A DNA stretch of 64,000 nt from Nothophaeocryptopus gaeumannii (lineage: Eukaryota > Ascomycota > Dothideomycetes > Mycosphaerellales > Mycosphaerellaceae). Location of the stretch: NCBI GenBank assembly GCA_031771865.1, contig JASISA010000025.1, positions 2,542,001 through 2,606,000 of the forward strand, written 5' to 3'. Made by a program: the position numbers and the translations under genes. Shown piece after piece: positions 1 through 13,103 of the stretch (the stretch's first letter is position 1; each line of letters starts with the position of its first letter). Below the pieces are notes generated by a model, which made no database searches, had not been told where the DNA came from, and worked only from the letters and a program-made list of their open reading frames with translations.

Positions 1-3000
1 GAAGGAGGGAACTAGGTACATGTAGTCGTAGTTAAGAAGGTCCCTAATAGACTAGTTCTCACGACTACGGACTCTATAGTAAGGAACCGAATAGTAGTAG
101 ATACCTAAGGCCTAGGCAAGGTCTTAAAGGAGGCAAGAATAGCCTAGAAAACCTTCTAAGTCCAAGTCTACTTTATTATAGTTATAGGAAACGACCTTAC
201 TACATAGTAGATCTAGTTAATTAAGGAAGATAATAAGTAGCTAATACCCGGAATCCAAGTATAGAGTACCTAGTAGAAGGGCTAGAAAGCTATAGTAATA
301 GGAATAAAGAAATAGAGTACTCTAGTAGAAGCTACTAGAGCTATAGTAGAGAAGGGTATTATTATCTCTAGAGTACTCCACGATACTAAAGAATAGGACT
401 ACTAATAGACAATAATATAGTACTTTAACTACTAAAGATATAGGTATATTAGTATAAGGTACATAAACGGTATAGTGTGTATAAGGTATAGAGGAAGCTA
501 TAATATAAGAGAATATACGTACGAGAAGCTTATAGAGATAGACCGATTAAAGTATAGTAAATATAGAAACTATAGTTAGAACTACCTAGCTTAGTACTAT
601 ATATACTTAAAGAGATAAGTAATTAAGGATAAGATTTAGAGTATAAAGAAGATAGGGGCGAGCTATATAGCTAAGCTAACCTATTGTACTCCTAGCTCTA
701 CTTCTCCTCTACCTTCCCCTCCTCTATAGTAAGGAGTAAATAGGGAGGGAGAGGACTAAATAGCTACCTAGATAAGCTACGAATATGTCCTAGGTAGGAG
801 GCTAATAGGAATAGTAGTAGAGAAGCGAATACTATAGAGGTTTAGGAGGCTAGTTAGAGTAGTAAATAGGGCTAAGACTATTATACTAGAGTAAGGACAA
901 GAGTTAATCTAACGAGTAATACAGTAGGATTAACTACTAGCTAGTACCTAATAAATACACAACCGATACTAAGTACACTATAGGCAAACGTACGGAAATT
1001 ATAGGCTACCTACTAGTAGCTACTCGATAATAGCTAGAAAGATATTCTCGCTATCTAGGAGCTATATACTAACCTAAGTAATAGAAGAATAGTTATATAT
1101 CCGAAGTCCTATACTATTATAGAGGAAGATAAAGATAGGAGAGTCGTATTCTATATCTACAAGAAGTATAGCCTATCCGAATAGTCGTACTAGATTCTAA
1201 GTAATTAGAAGATCCTAATCTTACCTCTATAATATCTATAACTAGGATACAAGGCTTATAGTAGAGGAGCTTTTAGAAGGTATTAAGGAACTAGGAGAAC
1301 ACGTTCTAGTTAGAGACTTTAATCTTTACTACTATTAGTAGGGAGGACTATTAGTACTATAGGAGGATCTTAGAGTAAGAGAGCTACGAGAGGCGTGTCG
1401 AGATACGCTATACCTAGCGATACCCCTAGGCCTTACTACCTAGAGAAAGATACTATATTCCTAAACTAGGACGACGATAGACCTTACTCTTATAATAGAG
1501 GAGATATTAAAGAGGATAATAGTATATTAGCTAGGTAAGGAAGATATTAACTCTAACTATATTAGTATAGAGGTAACTATTAATATAGGGATATAGGAGG
1601 AGACGAGAATAAGATAGATATAGAAGGACACTAACTAGAAGGAGTTTAGAGAGACGCTCTAAAAGCTCCTACCTATAGCCGAAGGGATTATAATAAAGGA
1701 GGATATAGATAGTACTATAAGTAATCTTAGTAATACTCTATAAAAGATAAGGGACCTTATTATCTAGCGTAAAATATATTAGCTACTAGATCTAAGGAGT
1801 ATACTAGTAGTACTATATGCGATTTAGGAGGCTTAGTAGGTAAGATAGCATGTATAATAGATAGGGAGCGAGGAGTACTAGAAGGAGTAAGAGAGTACGA
1901 AACTAGGAGAAAAAGAGAACTATCTAGATAGAGAAAAGGAAATAGTAGAGGACTATAGTTTATAAAACCGCTAGCGAGCTATAGGGAATATAGAAGCTAG
2001 CTAAGTAGGCAAAGAATAGCAATAGCCCTATTCGACCTCCCTAGATACCTATACCAATATATAATAACGATTAGTTTAGGACGGATAGTACGAAAATAGA
2101 GATCCTACGGATAGCCCTTTTCCTAATACTAGAGCCTATAGACACATTAGATATCGAGAGTACTATATACCTAGAACCTATTAATATAGTATACGAAATT
2201 ATAGAAGAGGAGGTACGAAAAGTAGTCTAAAGACTACTAAATAACAAGGCTCTAGCCTCGACGAGATACTAAATAGATGCATTAAGAAGTACCTAGCTTA
2301 GCTACTCCCTATCCTCTAACGCATCTTCTAATAGTGTGTTTTAATTAGCTACTACCTAGCCTAGTTTCGGAAAGCTAGGACGATTATGCTATAGAAGGCA
2401 AGTAAAGACTTATCTACTCTAAAGGGATAGAGGCCTATTGCCCTTCTATCGTGCATTAATAAGATACTAGAAGCAATAGTTATATAGAAAATAGGATAGG
2501 CTATATAGGAATATAAGTTACTTCCTTAAAACTAAATAGCGTAAGTAGGTAGATCGACCGGAGACGTACTATAGTATATCCTTTAAAGCGTTTAGACTAC
2601 GTGGAAGAAAGGTAAGGTAGCCTCGGTATTATTACTTAACATAATAGGAGCGTTTAGTAAAGTTAATTACGAACGGTTAATCCATAACCTATAGTATAGG
2701 AGGATTCTATACTAGATTATAGCTTTATAGCGTTATTCCTAAAGGATAGAGAGACAATAATCGCTATCCCTAGATACGAGTTACTAGTAGTACGAGTAGT
2801 ATACGGAATCCTATAAGGAAGTACTATCTTACCTATCCTATTCCTCTTCTTTATAGCCTCCCTCCTAGAAGGAATAGAATATACTAAAGTAGTTAGGTTT
2901 ATAGATAATACATACCTTATTATAGTATTAAATTCGATAAGAGGTATATGCGAGGTACTAGAAAAGGACTACAATAGCTATCTACAATAGGCCTTAAGAT

Positions 3001-4250
3001 ATAGAGCTAAGTTCGCCTCTAAGAAATATAAAGTTATGTACTTTATAAAGGGTATAAGGAGCATATCCGAATCCTAGAGAATACCTAATATCCCGTCGCT
3101 CTAGAGTAGCCTAGAGGATATATTAAGGGTCCTAGGAGTAATCGTTAATAAGAGACTCAAGTAGCACGCACAGATAGAGAATACCCTTACAAAAGCAAAA
3201 CGGCTAGAAGCTGCACTACGACGGATTACTGCTGCTACGTGGGGCGCTACAGTAGAGATAGCCCGTAAGCTATATATCTTAATAATTAGGCTAGTAGTAA
3301 TGCACGGGAGCGAGGTATAGATAGTAGGAAAGGAGACTAGAATCTTAAAAATGCTCTAATAAAAGCTATAGGTAATATAGAATAGATTCCTATAGATAAT
3401 CCTTAGGGCCTACTAAGCTATACTAACGCGACTATTATATAAAGAACTCTAGATCGAAGATATTACCGAGTATAGGAAGAGAACTACTATAGCTGCAATA
3501 GCTACGTAGAGGTAGAGGCCGGATATATACTAGGCTATATAAGAGCTAAAGGGGCGGATCCTACTAAAGTACGGATAACTTGAGGTATATAGTAGACGCC
3601 TAAGAAAACTATATAGCTCGCTACTAGAGTAGATAGACGAGTAGGCTACTATCCTACAGTCCTAGCTCTCTTATATAGATAGAGTAGATCTAAAGAAGAC
3701 TCGGAAAGTAATATAGACTATCCTCTAGGGCTAGTATAAGTAGGACGAGTTATAGAAGTAGGATAATACTAGGCGCGAAGGAATCCTCCTACTCGCATTT
3801 AGGACTCTATGGAATACTAATACCTAGGAGCTTTATCGAGGGCTTAGTAAAGCCTAGGCCGCGATAGTGTTCTACATACGGTTAGAGACAATTAGCCTTC
3901 CTTACTTCCTCTACAAGGTTAGGGTACCCGATACTAGCCCCTACTACGAATATAGAGATAGAGGGATAGCTCGATACTACCTTACCTACTATATAAATAT
4001 ACGAGAGAGTAGAAGGGAACTTATCTTAGCTACTAGATACTAGGACGCGAGAAGATAGCTTACTAAGTTTCCTAGATAAACTATAGCGTAGGTAATAAGG
4101 TATCTCCCTATAGGACAATTCGAGTAGACTCTTAAACATCTCCTAGAGTAGGCTAGAGATCTCGAACCTAAGTAAGGAGGATAATATTAACTCTAGCGTA
4201 TTAGCTAGCTACCTATAGGTAAATATATTAGTTCTATAGTACCTAAGATA
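1..4250 (+). mobile_element. RIP-ruined LINE, Tad1/I-type non-LTR retrotransposon
   Basis: Conceptual plus-strand translation through many stops shows an apurinic endonuclease region at about 1,300-1,520 (traces of the FNL..WGG block and of the later TW and DLT blocks). A reverse transcriptase follows: RPIALLSCINK begins at 2,431, and FIDN at about 2,898 corresponds to the F-V-D-D catalytic block with one Asp changed as RIP would change it. The order endonuclease then RT, and the RPI.LLS motif, are typical of fungal Tad/I-clade LINEs. The 5' end lies outside the window and the 3' limit is approximate. It cannot be functional. Confidence 0.7.
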
Positions 4251-4299
4251 TAGTAGGGTATGAGGTATAATAGAGAAGGGAGGAAGTCTTACGCTATAG

Positions 4300-7200
4300 G
4301 TACTTTCCATAGAGTTTTCTTTTATAATATATAGATATACTAGAAGGGGTATAGCCTATAGCTAGCTCGAATACATTTATTATTATTATTATATAAGTTT
4401 CTTAATTAGTTCTATACTATCTATCTAGATAATATCCTAATTTATAGGAAGACCTATAAAGAATATAAAGAATATATAGTAAAGGTCCTCAAATATCTTT
4501 AGAAGACTAGACTCTATACTAAAATATCTAAGTATAAGTTCTTTAAGTCTAAGACTAAATTCCTTAGTCTACTTATAGGTAAGTCTAGTATATAAATAGA
4601 TTCTAAAAAGATAGCTACTATTAAGAAGTAGCCTATACTATAAAATATTACTAATATTTAGACTTTTCTAGAGTTTATAAACTTTTACTATTAATTTATC
4701 TAAAGATTCTTAATTATTACCTTACTACTTATAGCTCTAATAAAGAAAGATATTAAGTTTAACTAGATATAAACTTATTAAGATATCTTTAATTAGTTAA
4801 AGATAGTTCTTAGAAGAGGCTCTATACTAAGGCTCTTTAACTAGACTAAGGAGAAATAGTTAAAACTAATACTTCTAACTATATCTCTACTAGTATATTA
4901 TTCTAATATAATAACGCTAGTATACTCTAATCTATCGCCTTCTATTTAGTAAAGTATTTACTAGTAGAGTATAATTATAAGATTTATAACAAGGAATTAT
5001 TAGCTATTATCTATATATTTAAAGAGTAGAATCCTAAATTAGAGAGTTATAAATACTCAATTTAAGTACTATCTAATTACTATAATATAGATAATAATAA
5101 AGTAGCTAAATTACTACTAGGCCTAATAGACTAAGTATCTTTTCTACTTCTACTTTATAATTATTTACTATTTAGGAAAACTAGACTAAAAGCTAGACTC
5201 TCTAACTAGAAGGTTAGCTAACCTACCTAAGAAGAGAGATAAATACTTATAAATACGTATTAGAGTTAGATAGTATTAAAGTATATAAACTTTAAAGAAC
5301 CTAAAAGGTATCTTACTAGAGCCTCTTCTAAAAGAGATATAGGAGTCTAAACTAGTAAGAAAATAGTAAAACTATAGAAGAAGATCTTATTCTTAGAGAT
5401 TATCTAAGTTTATCTACTTCCTCTTAAAGAGCCTTACCTATATACCTTAGTAGTATAAATAAGGAGTTAGAAATAAGGAAGTAAGAGAATTAAGTCTAAA
5501 GAAGTATCTCTAATAATTATAATATCTATAGAGATTAGAGACTTAGTTAACTAAGGCTACTAAAAGAATAAAATATTACTTAGAATTATTAAAGCTAAAT
5601 AATAATAGAAGCTAAGCTACTCTAGGATTTAGTTAGTCTAATATAAACTATAGAGTAAACTAAACTAGTACCTATTCTACTATAACTAATTATATATTCC
5701 TAAGAATAAAGAGTTATATAATATAATTATATATCTTTATTATAATACTTCTACTACTAGCTACTTAAGTAGAGCCTATATCTTCTAGTTAGTATCTTAG
5801 AACTATTACTAGTCTAGAATAAGTTTCTATATCTAACGCTAGGTATATAATTACTATACCTACTTTAGAATAAAGCTAAGTAATTAGAGAAAGAGTAGTC
5901 TTCTCTAACTACTTCCTTAGCTAGAATAGATATAGTCTAATATCTTAATAGACTTTATAATATTCTTACTACTTTTAAAAGAGTTTAATACTATCTTAGT
6001 TATTACTAATCGCCTTATTAAGCTTAGATACTATATTATCTATAACTTAACTAATAGTATAGAAGATATAGTCTAACTTTATAGTAATTCCTAGATTATT
6101 ATCTCTAATTAAGATACTAAGTTCTAGTCTAACTTCTAGTAGTTACTAAGCTAGAAAGACTTAATACTATACTAGAATAATACCTCTATACTTATATCTT
6201 ATATCTTTAGAATAATTAGATAGAATAGCTACTACTAGACTACCTCTATTCTATACTACCTATAGATTCTAGCTATTATTATAAGTCGAGATTCTAGATA
6301 ATACTATCTAGCTTACTAGCTATAATACTAGATACTTTACTAGTAATGTAAAGTAGATTATTAATTATCTAAAAGCTAAGACTAGCCTTATATAGGCTAG
6401 GTATAAGGATAATATAAACTATCTCTATTAATTATTATTTTAGTTCTATATAGAGTAGAAAGTCTAGCTAGATACCTAGAATATAAAGACTTTTTAATCT
6501 AAGAAGAAGCTAGACTAGAAGAATCTTAGCTCTTTTATAATTCTTAAGGCTAACCTATATACCTACTACCTTAAACTACTAGACTTAATATAAATCTACT
6601 CTATTTTTAATAATAACCTCCTACTACTAGCTATAAATAACTCTTACTTCTTCTAATATATTAAGCCTCTACTACTAGTTAAAGTAGATAGTCTTAATAA
6701 GTAGAAAGTTAAAGAGATTCTAAAGTAGAAAGTTAAAGAGATTCTAGACTTAAAGGTTAACTACTAAGAGAGAGATAGTAAGCCTTAGCTCTACTATATT
6801 ATTAAGTAGAAAGAATATAATATACTAATAACTAAACTAGTCTATATAATTACTAAAGATAAACTATATATAGTTTATATATTCTATTATTACTACTTAA
6901 GTAAACTAGCTTTCTACTAGCTACTCTAGTTATATAACTAGCCTTAACTACCTACCTAATCTATATAAATACTTATTACTTACCTAAAGGCCTCTCTAAA
7001 GATAAAGAACTTTTCTATCTAGTTAACTACTCTACTAGTAATTTCTCTTAGTACTACTAAATCTTTCTCTATTATAACTACTTTACTATACCTAGCTAAA
7101 ACCTATTTACCTATATCTATATAAACTACCTTAGTTCCTAGACTTCTAAATAATTAGTAACTAATCTATTAGGTATATAATACTATTTAGTAGTATTAAG

Positions 7201-8600
7201 AGCCTATAGAATCTACTAAGAAGAATATAGAAGTAGAGTTATCTAGTACTACTTATAGTAGCTATAATACTCTAGTTCTAAGATTTTATATAGTATTATA
7301 TAATAGAGCTATATAACTCTACTAAGATCTAGAGAAGAGTTTCTTCTTAATATATAAAGATCTAGTCTTTAACTCTTTATACTATATCCTATTAATAGAA
7401 TTAACCTATATAGTTAATATAGTATCTATCTAGTCTATCTATAGCTCTCTAATTAGTAACCTACTTCCTAACTCTAGCCTATAATACTTATACTATCTTT
7501 TATACTTAAAGTTACTAAATAAAAGATATTCTAATTAACTATCTATTATAAGTAGTAGCTCTTAGTATAGCTAAAGACTATTATTATAAGAAATATAACC
7601 TATAACTATTATAGATTACTTTTATATATCCTTAATAGTTATTTAAGTTTATAAGAGCTATATTACTAAGAACTTAGAATATAAAGAAATCTATCCTAAT
7701 TAGTTAAAAAAGATATATCTATTATATAACCTTTAGTATAAAATATCTTAGCTAGATTTAATAGACATAGTACTTTATATATCTATATCTTATATAAAAT
7801 ATAACTAATCTAACTAAAACTTAGAAAAACTTTTAAGATATAGTTTAGTTAATATATCTAGTACTTTTAATATTAATATAACTATAGAATATTATATAAG
7901 TTAGAAGAATATATATAGTATATTATACTAAGTCTACTAAGCCTTCTAATCTTAGAGTCTAGAGTAGCTTTAAAGCCTACTTTTATACTTACTCTTTAAA
8001 TTTAGGTAATAGCTAATTAATTATCTATTAATATTAACTAAAGCCTACTTAAGTTAGACTAATTCTTAAATATAGTCTATAAGATATCTTATAGTTCTAG
8101 TATTAATAGTCTTATCTATTATATTAGATATTCTATAACTATTATACTTTAAATATATAATATAATAGATAATTCTAGAAAAGATATAATTTTAGTCTAT
8201 AACTAATATAGATTATTTCTATTTAGCTTTAAAGTTAACTTAAACTTAATAATACTATTAAAACTTAGGTACTTAGCCTATAATACTCTAGAGAATAGAG
8301 GAAACTAGGATTTAATAATAAATATATAAGAACTATAACTTTATAAGTAACTAGATTCTTATTATTAAAAAGAAGCTAAAGGAACCTCTTTAGAGATTTA
8401 ATACTCTAGGAGAACCAGAGGAGGCTAGATTAATAGGTTCTAGCTTTTTAATAAGCCATAAAATAATAATATAGCGAATCTATAAATGAAAGATAATATA
8501 TTATTATATATAACGTATTCTACTACTAAGCTAGATATACTACTAAGCTAGATAAAATTTCTTAGTATAACTAACTAGTATTATAGATTATTTATTTTTA
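4300..8600 (+). mobile_element. RIP-ruined Ty3/gypsy chromovirus fragment
   Basis: Plus-strand traces in pol order: RT catalytic block YLDNILIY at 4,422-4,445 (normally YLDD; the D to N change fits RIP), RNase H block NYKIYNKELLAII at about 4,972-5,010, an integrase stretch around 5,700-6,500, then a chromodomain trace at 6,795-6,821 reading YIIK-stop-KEYN, matching the Y-L-V-K-W-K-G-Y core with Trp turned into a stop. The sequence between the LINE and the YLDD block is too short for a whole RT, gag and protease, so the element seems 5'-truncated. The part after about 6,900 probably includes its 3' region, but I could not delimit LTRs. Confidence 0.65.
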
Positions 8601-8639
8601 TTACTATTAAATAGAGAACCTATATATATTATACTCTTA

Positions 8640-10780
8640 TTAGATTTAGAAGACTCTTCTATATTCTTTTAGTACGTTCGAGCGTTATACCTAATCCCTC
8701 TATAGCTACTATAATACTATATAGCTAGCTAGGCCTATTTAAGACTACCTAACCTACGAGTCTTCTTTAACTACTAAGTAGCTATAGACGCTTTAGTAGC
8801 TACCTTAGCTAACCCCATACTATACTCTATTGTACCCCTATACTAGATCTACTTCCTCTTATATACTTTTCGCTTTATTATTATATCTAATTACTATTTA
8901 AGCTCGCTAATATAGGTAGCTAAAAGCGTATTTTAATATAGTATTACTTTAGTACCTTTTATAAGCTAGAAGAAGCTATTTTAGGCTATTATAGAAGACT
9001 AAGTAATAGCGTTATTAATAAGCCTAGACTAAGACCTAAACTCGTATATATTACTTAGAGTCTTTAACTACTATAGTATCTCTTAGAGTAGTAGTCCTAG
9101 TAGGATATATAGGCGTATATTAAGGTAGTTGATAACTATCTACGTATTTATAGAGACTAAACCTAAAGCCTTAAAGGCCTTCTAGTATATCTACTCTATA
9201 AATATATTAAAAAACGCGTCTTTAAAGGCTAGAAGGAATATTTCTTTATCGATATAGAAGACGCGCTAATACGCTAAGTCCTAGATATATTAGGAGTATT
9301 TTAGCTTTAGTAGTAAGAAATAGACTATATCTAGAGGCTATAGGATATACGACGAATATAATAGTATATAGAGTATAAGGATCTTGTATTCTAGATAGTA
9401 ATTCTTAAAGGCCTAGTTAAGATAGCTCTCGTAACTATTTAAAACAAGTAGCCTATAGACGCTAACCTAACGCGCTTTTATATACGTATTAAAGTACTTT
9501 AACTACTTAAGCCTAAGCGCGTTATTTGTCTATCTATTCTTAGAGACTAAGAGCTTCTAACTATATAGTATTTCTACCTCCTCGTACTATATAGAGATAT
9601 AAATATAGCCCTTGTAGATAATAAAGAGTAGGATTGTATATCTAGTAGTATAAATACTCTAGATTACTATTACCTATTTATAGTTACTAGGCTAAATAAG
9701 CTAAGGACGAGTACGTCTCTCTAAACTAGTACCTACTTTTATGGATCTAATAATACCTATCTAAAAGCCTATCTTATTAAAGTTATAGGTATTATAGTCG
9801 TGGATACTATACTTGGCTTTAGTATCCTTAATAAGCTTAAACTACGCGTTAATTACCTTAGGATCTTCCTAGAGTATTCTCTAGTAGTCCTTCGCTTAGT
9901 TAAAGGCTATTTTAAGCTTATCTAAGCGTATTACGAATCTCTCTACCTAGTTCTTACTAACTAGCTATCCGCCTCGTATACTAAGTAGTTTATCTACTAT
10001 ATCTACTACCTTATATAAGCGAGGCGTAAATCCTTATAAATCGAGGTCGAGAATATATTAGATAATTATCTACTCTTTAGTTATAGTAAGCTTATATATA
10101 GTAATAAGTAGTCTATATAAAAGTAGTAGATTAATAATATCTAGTATTATAAGATCTTTAAGTAGCTTACTCTTAAGTCTTAAGAGCTAATCTAAGAGTC
10201 CTCTATATAGAAGATATTTTCTAGTATTTCGGCTTTTACTATTATAATTTTAACTAATATAATCTATATTAATAATATAGTAGACTTACCTAGTAATTAT
10301 AACTCTACTAGTTACTTAGAGTCTAACTTATCTATTATTAATACTATTTAGTTAGTATATCTAGAACTATTATTAGCTTTATAAACTCGAGTAGTATATT
10401 ATTATCTAGTTAGTCTATATTATATCTAACTTTACTAATATAGGAAAATTTATTAAGATAGTACCTACTAGTAGGTCTTAAGACTTCCTAAAAGCTTTTA
10501 GGATAACGTTCGCCTTATAGATTACCTTTATATAGAGATAGTAGTAAGTAAGCTTAGAACTCTTTACTAGCTACTTAACTACCTTTATTAGTTATTACTT
10601 ATCTCTAGATTAAGGAACTATATATATATTTCGTAGTATATATAAGAAGTAATATAGTAGACTAGTAGTATAGGGTCGTAGAAGGTCTATATATAGGAGC
10701 GAGTAGGTTGTTTATATAGCGTAAGGGTAGGACAAGAGTATAAAGATACTATTGGATAGAATATAGTTAGCGTTTATAGG
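8640..10780 (-). mobile_element. RIP-ruined Fot1/pogo-like DNA transposon
   Basis: On the minus strand, around 9,710-9,600, a degenerate translation reads in order P-(S)-N, V-I-V-I, then T-I-L-L-F-I-I-Y-K-G. This resembles the GN..W.TVIE...PP.IIYKG block of Fot1/Pot2-type (DDE_1, pogo superfamily) transposases. The relic would run from about 10.5 kb (N-terminal helix-turn-helix part) to about 8.9 kb (C-terminus). RIP has introduced stops throughout. Ends are estimates, and terminal inverted repeats and the TA target duplication were not identified. Confidence 0.45.
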
Positions 10781-10790
10781 ACTACAATGC

Positions 10791-11912
10791 AAGTAATACC
10801 TACTATCGTGCACCTTCATTTCATCCTTACTGTTGACCTCGCTAGTAACCTTGAGCGCAAGTAGGGCATCTTCTAAGACTGTATAGTTAGAGACCGTCGC
10901 CGAGTCGATTATACGGCTTTTGACTATCTAAGCAGAGAACGACAGGATTTCACAAATCGTTGCCGCTGTTCGGATCTCGGACACCTTTCTAAATGGCCTA
11001 TTCTTACCCATCTCTTTCTTGCCCAAGCTCACGCTCCGAGAAAAGTAGTCTTGATCACAGCGGGTCAATGAGTAGTTTGAGGGGTAGTGAGTGAGGTGTG
11101 TATACAGTTAGTTGTGTGTGTATAAGTAGACGTCGTAAGAGCTTCTAGCAAACAGAAGAAAATGAATAGGGATCGACACATAAATCGAAAGGAACGAGAT
11201 GAAATGGCATATAAAGGAGAAGAAATCCATGGTCTACGGTCGTCCGCGGGTTTATTCCGATAGCCTTCTGATTTCCAGGCACCCTTCCTCACCGCTCGAT
11301 TCCGGCTCTCCATCGGCCTTCAAGACGAGCTCGTGAGTATTCATGCAAGCGCATTGCCAGCCGGCGAAGCCCCCATCGTCCCGGCGTTGAGCAGGGTTGG
11401 CGGCGGGTAGAAGCAGGTATTCGGCGGGAGACCTTAGCAGGTGGCTGGAAGCAGAGATAGCGGTGTCCTCACCCAAGAGCTTGTCGTGACCTGCAACGTA
11501 GGCAAAGAGAGGTCTGGCATATGCCGCGGAGATGTCGTCGGCCAGCGCATCCGGTTCCATTCCGCCTGGAATGTGTTGATCAACAGCGGATGGGCAGGTC
11601 TCTTAGATGTTCAGCGGGTCCCTCGACGGCTGCATGCATCATCACTCACCTTCAGCTTCACATCAAACCCTCCATTGGCCTCATCACAGCTCGCCTCCAA
11701 GCACCCTCAGCCAAACGCAGGAAAATGCCCGATCGTCGAGACATGCATTGCTATGTATCCTGCCTAGTCTTGATGACGCCGTCTCGGCTTGCCGAGTTTC
11801 ATCCAATATACACATATAACTTGCATCTAGCCCTTCCTTTGCCCGTCGGCTGTTCCGCGTACAGACATCGCCAACCTGCTCTTCCGCAATCTCCCTCACC
11901 TCCGCCGTTACT
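10791..11912. other. Boundary and intergenic region, no supported gene
   Basis: Normal-composition DNA between the RIP tract and SDH4. A minus-strand open frame at 11,252-11,560 (102 codons, real ATG, Glu/Ser-rich end) has no recognisable domain. A possible donor AAG/GTGAGT lies upstream of it, but the flanking frames do not join in phase, so I do not call a gene. It may be SDH4 3' flanking sequence or a fast-evolving orphan. Confidence 0.3.
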
Positions 11913-12657
11913 CTACGACGGAGCCTTCTCCACCTTCTGCTCGGCCTCCTTGGCTGTCGCACCAGCCTTCCAGATTCTCTTGACGCCCTCAGTAAGTCCA
12001 ACATCGTTTGTCTCAAACTCGTAGTAGCCCCATCCGACAACGAAGACGGCCAAGACGTTCAGCCACTCGAAGACTTTCTTCCAGCCGGGAAGACGGTAGC
12101 CAGGGATGTAGTCGATGATCACGGATCTAAAGACTCAAGTCAGTATACAGGTCCCAAGATCATGACCGCTATTCGTTAGGTGCTGCCATACTGGAAACCA
12201 ATGTATGTGTGCATAATGATGAGGCCGATCAAAGTTCCGTCCAGGATCGGGTTCAATGACCCAGCGGCGAATGGGATAATGGTCATGGGTACAAGAGACA
12301 GTGAGACCAATCTGCACATATCACGCATTCATCAGCATTTGTCCTTGTCCAACCTGATGTTTCTCATCTGGGCAAGCGTTTGTCCCACCTTTCCATTGTC
12401 CAGTGATAGCTGCCATGGCTCGGATGTGGCTCAGGCACTCTGGCGGGATCATTGACGTTCCCTTTGATGACCTGCGGTTGCGGCGGCAAGATTCGCAGAG
12501 CGGCGGAAGTTTGGAAAGCTGCTCTTTGGACGGCCCATGTTGGTCGCGAGGCGAGCGATTGCTGTTGTCGGAGTGTCGGCAGGATGGTAGAGTATGCGCG
12601 CTTGGAGCTGGATGTTTGGAGTTGGCGGAGGAACGTCGGTCGCAGAGCGGAGGCCAT
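11913..12657 (-). CDS. SDH4: Succinate dehydrogenase membrane anchor subunit (CybS)
   Basis: Small membrane-anchor subunit of mitochondrial complex II, which holds the catalytic Sdh1/Sdh2 dimer in the inner membrane and helps form the ubiquinone site. Three exons read on the minus strand: 12,657-12,389, 12,311-12,192 and 12,126-11,913, with introns of 77 and 65 nt, GT..AG ends and frame kept at both joins, giving 200 residues, a usual length. The N-terminus (MASALRPTF, then Arg/Ser-rich) looks like a mitochondrial presequence. The mature start region has LPPQPQVIKGNVNDPA and SYHWTMER. The middle exon has the IIPFAAGSLNPILDG membrane segment and HTYIGFQ. The last has VIIDYIP and FETNDVGLTEGVKRIWKA, a fungal Sdh4 signature. 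Divergent from the MPP-beta gene, 446 bp away. Confidence 0.92.
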
Positions 12658-13103
12658 GGTCGCGGTGCGGTGTGTATGGGGTGGTGAGAGAGAGCGGTGG
12701 TGTTTGCATATGTCAATGATCACAGGCCTTCCGAGGCTAAAGCCGCCGGGTATAGCAGCAAGAATCAGCAGCCTGTGAGTGGTCAGACAAGCGAGCAACT
12801 TCAAATGGCAGGCACTCGTTCAATGTTCATGCTATGATCCATATCAAAAAATTGTGTGTCGTAAATTCGGGCTCCCAATATGAGCAGTAATCTGGGCCCA
12901 TCTGCTGGTGACTTCCATTCTCAGCGCTTGAAGTGAGGCTTCTTATAAGAACTCTGTCCCGTGTTCCGACCACGACTTTAGTCTCCGCTCATCTTCCATC
13001 CGGAGGTTCCCTTGGCGAAAGATCTTTGGGTGAAGCTTCAAGAGTACAGGCATAATACCACCTCTCTAACACCACCCTCCGCAATTCACACACACCTCCG
13101 GCG
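12658..13103. promoter_or_regulatory. Shared divergent promoter region of SDH4 and MPP-beta
   Basis: 446 bp separate the two start codons, which point away from each other, so both promoters must lie here. Pyrimidine-rich runs and CACACACAC-like stretches precede the MPP-beta ATG. No specific factor site was recognised. Confidence 0.5.

Larger units (their letters stand above)
1..10790. repeat. RIP-degraded AT-rich transposon tract
   Basis: About 10.8 kb in which CpA and TpG are almost absent and TpA (as CTA/TAG) is extremely common, so that no long reading frame survives. This is the signature of repeat-induced point mutation, in which C becomes T at CpA on either strand. Degenerate traces of at least three transposons can be read through the stops and are listed separately. 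The tract ends abruptly near 10,790, where normal base composition and CA/TG return, and no host gene is visible inside it. The left end is cut by the window. Confidence 0.9.

Noticed and set aside
1..10790. Host genes inside the AT-rich tract
   Set aside because: All readable traces belong to transposon enzymes; no frame longer than about 60 codons survives.
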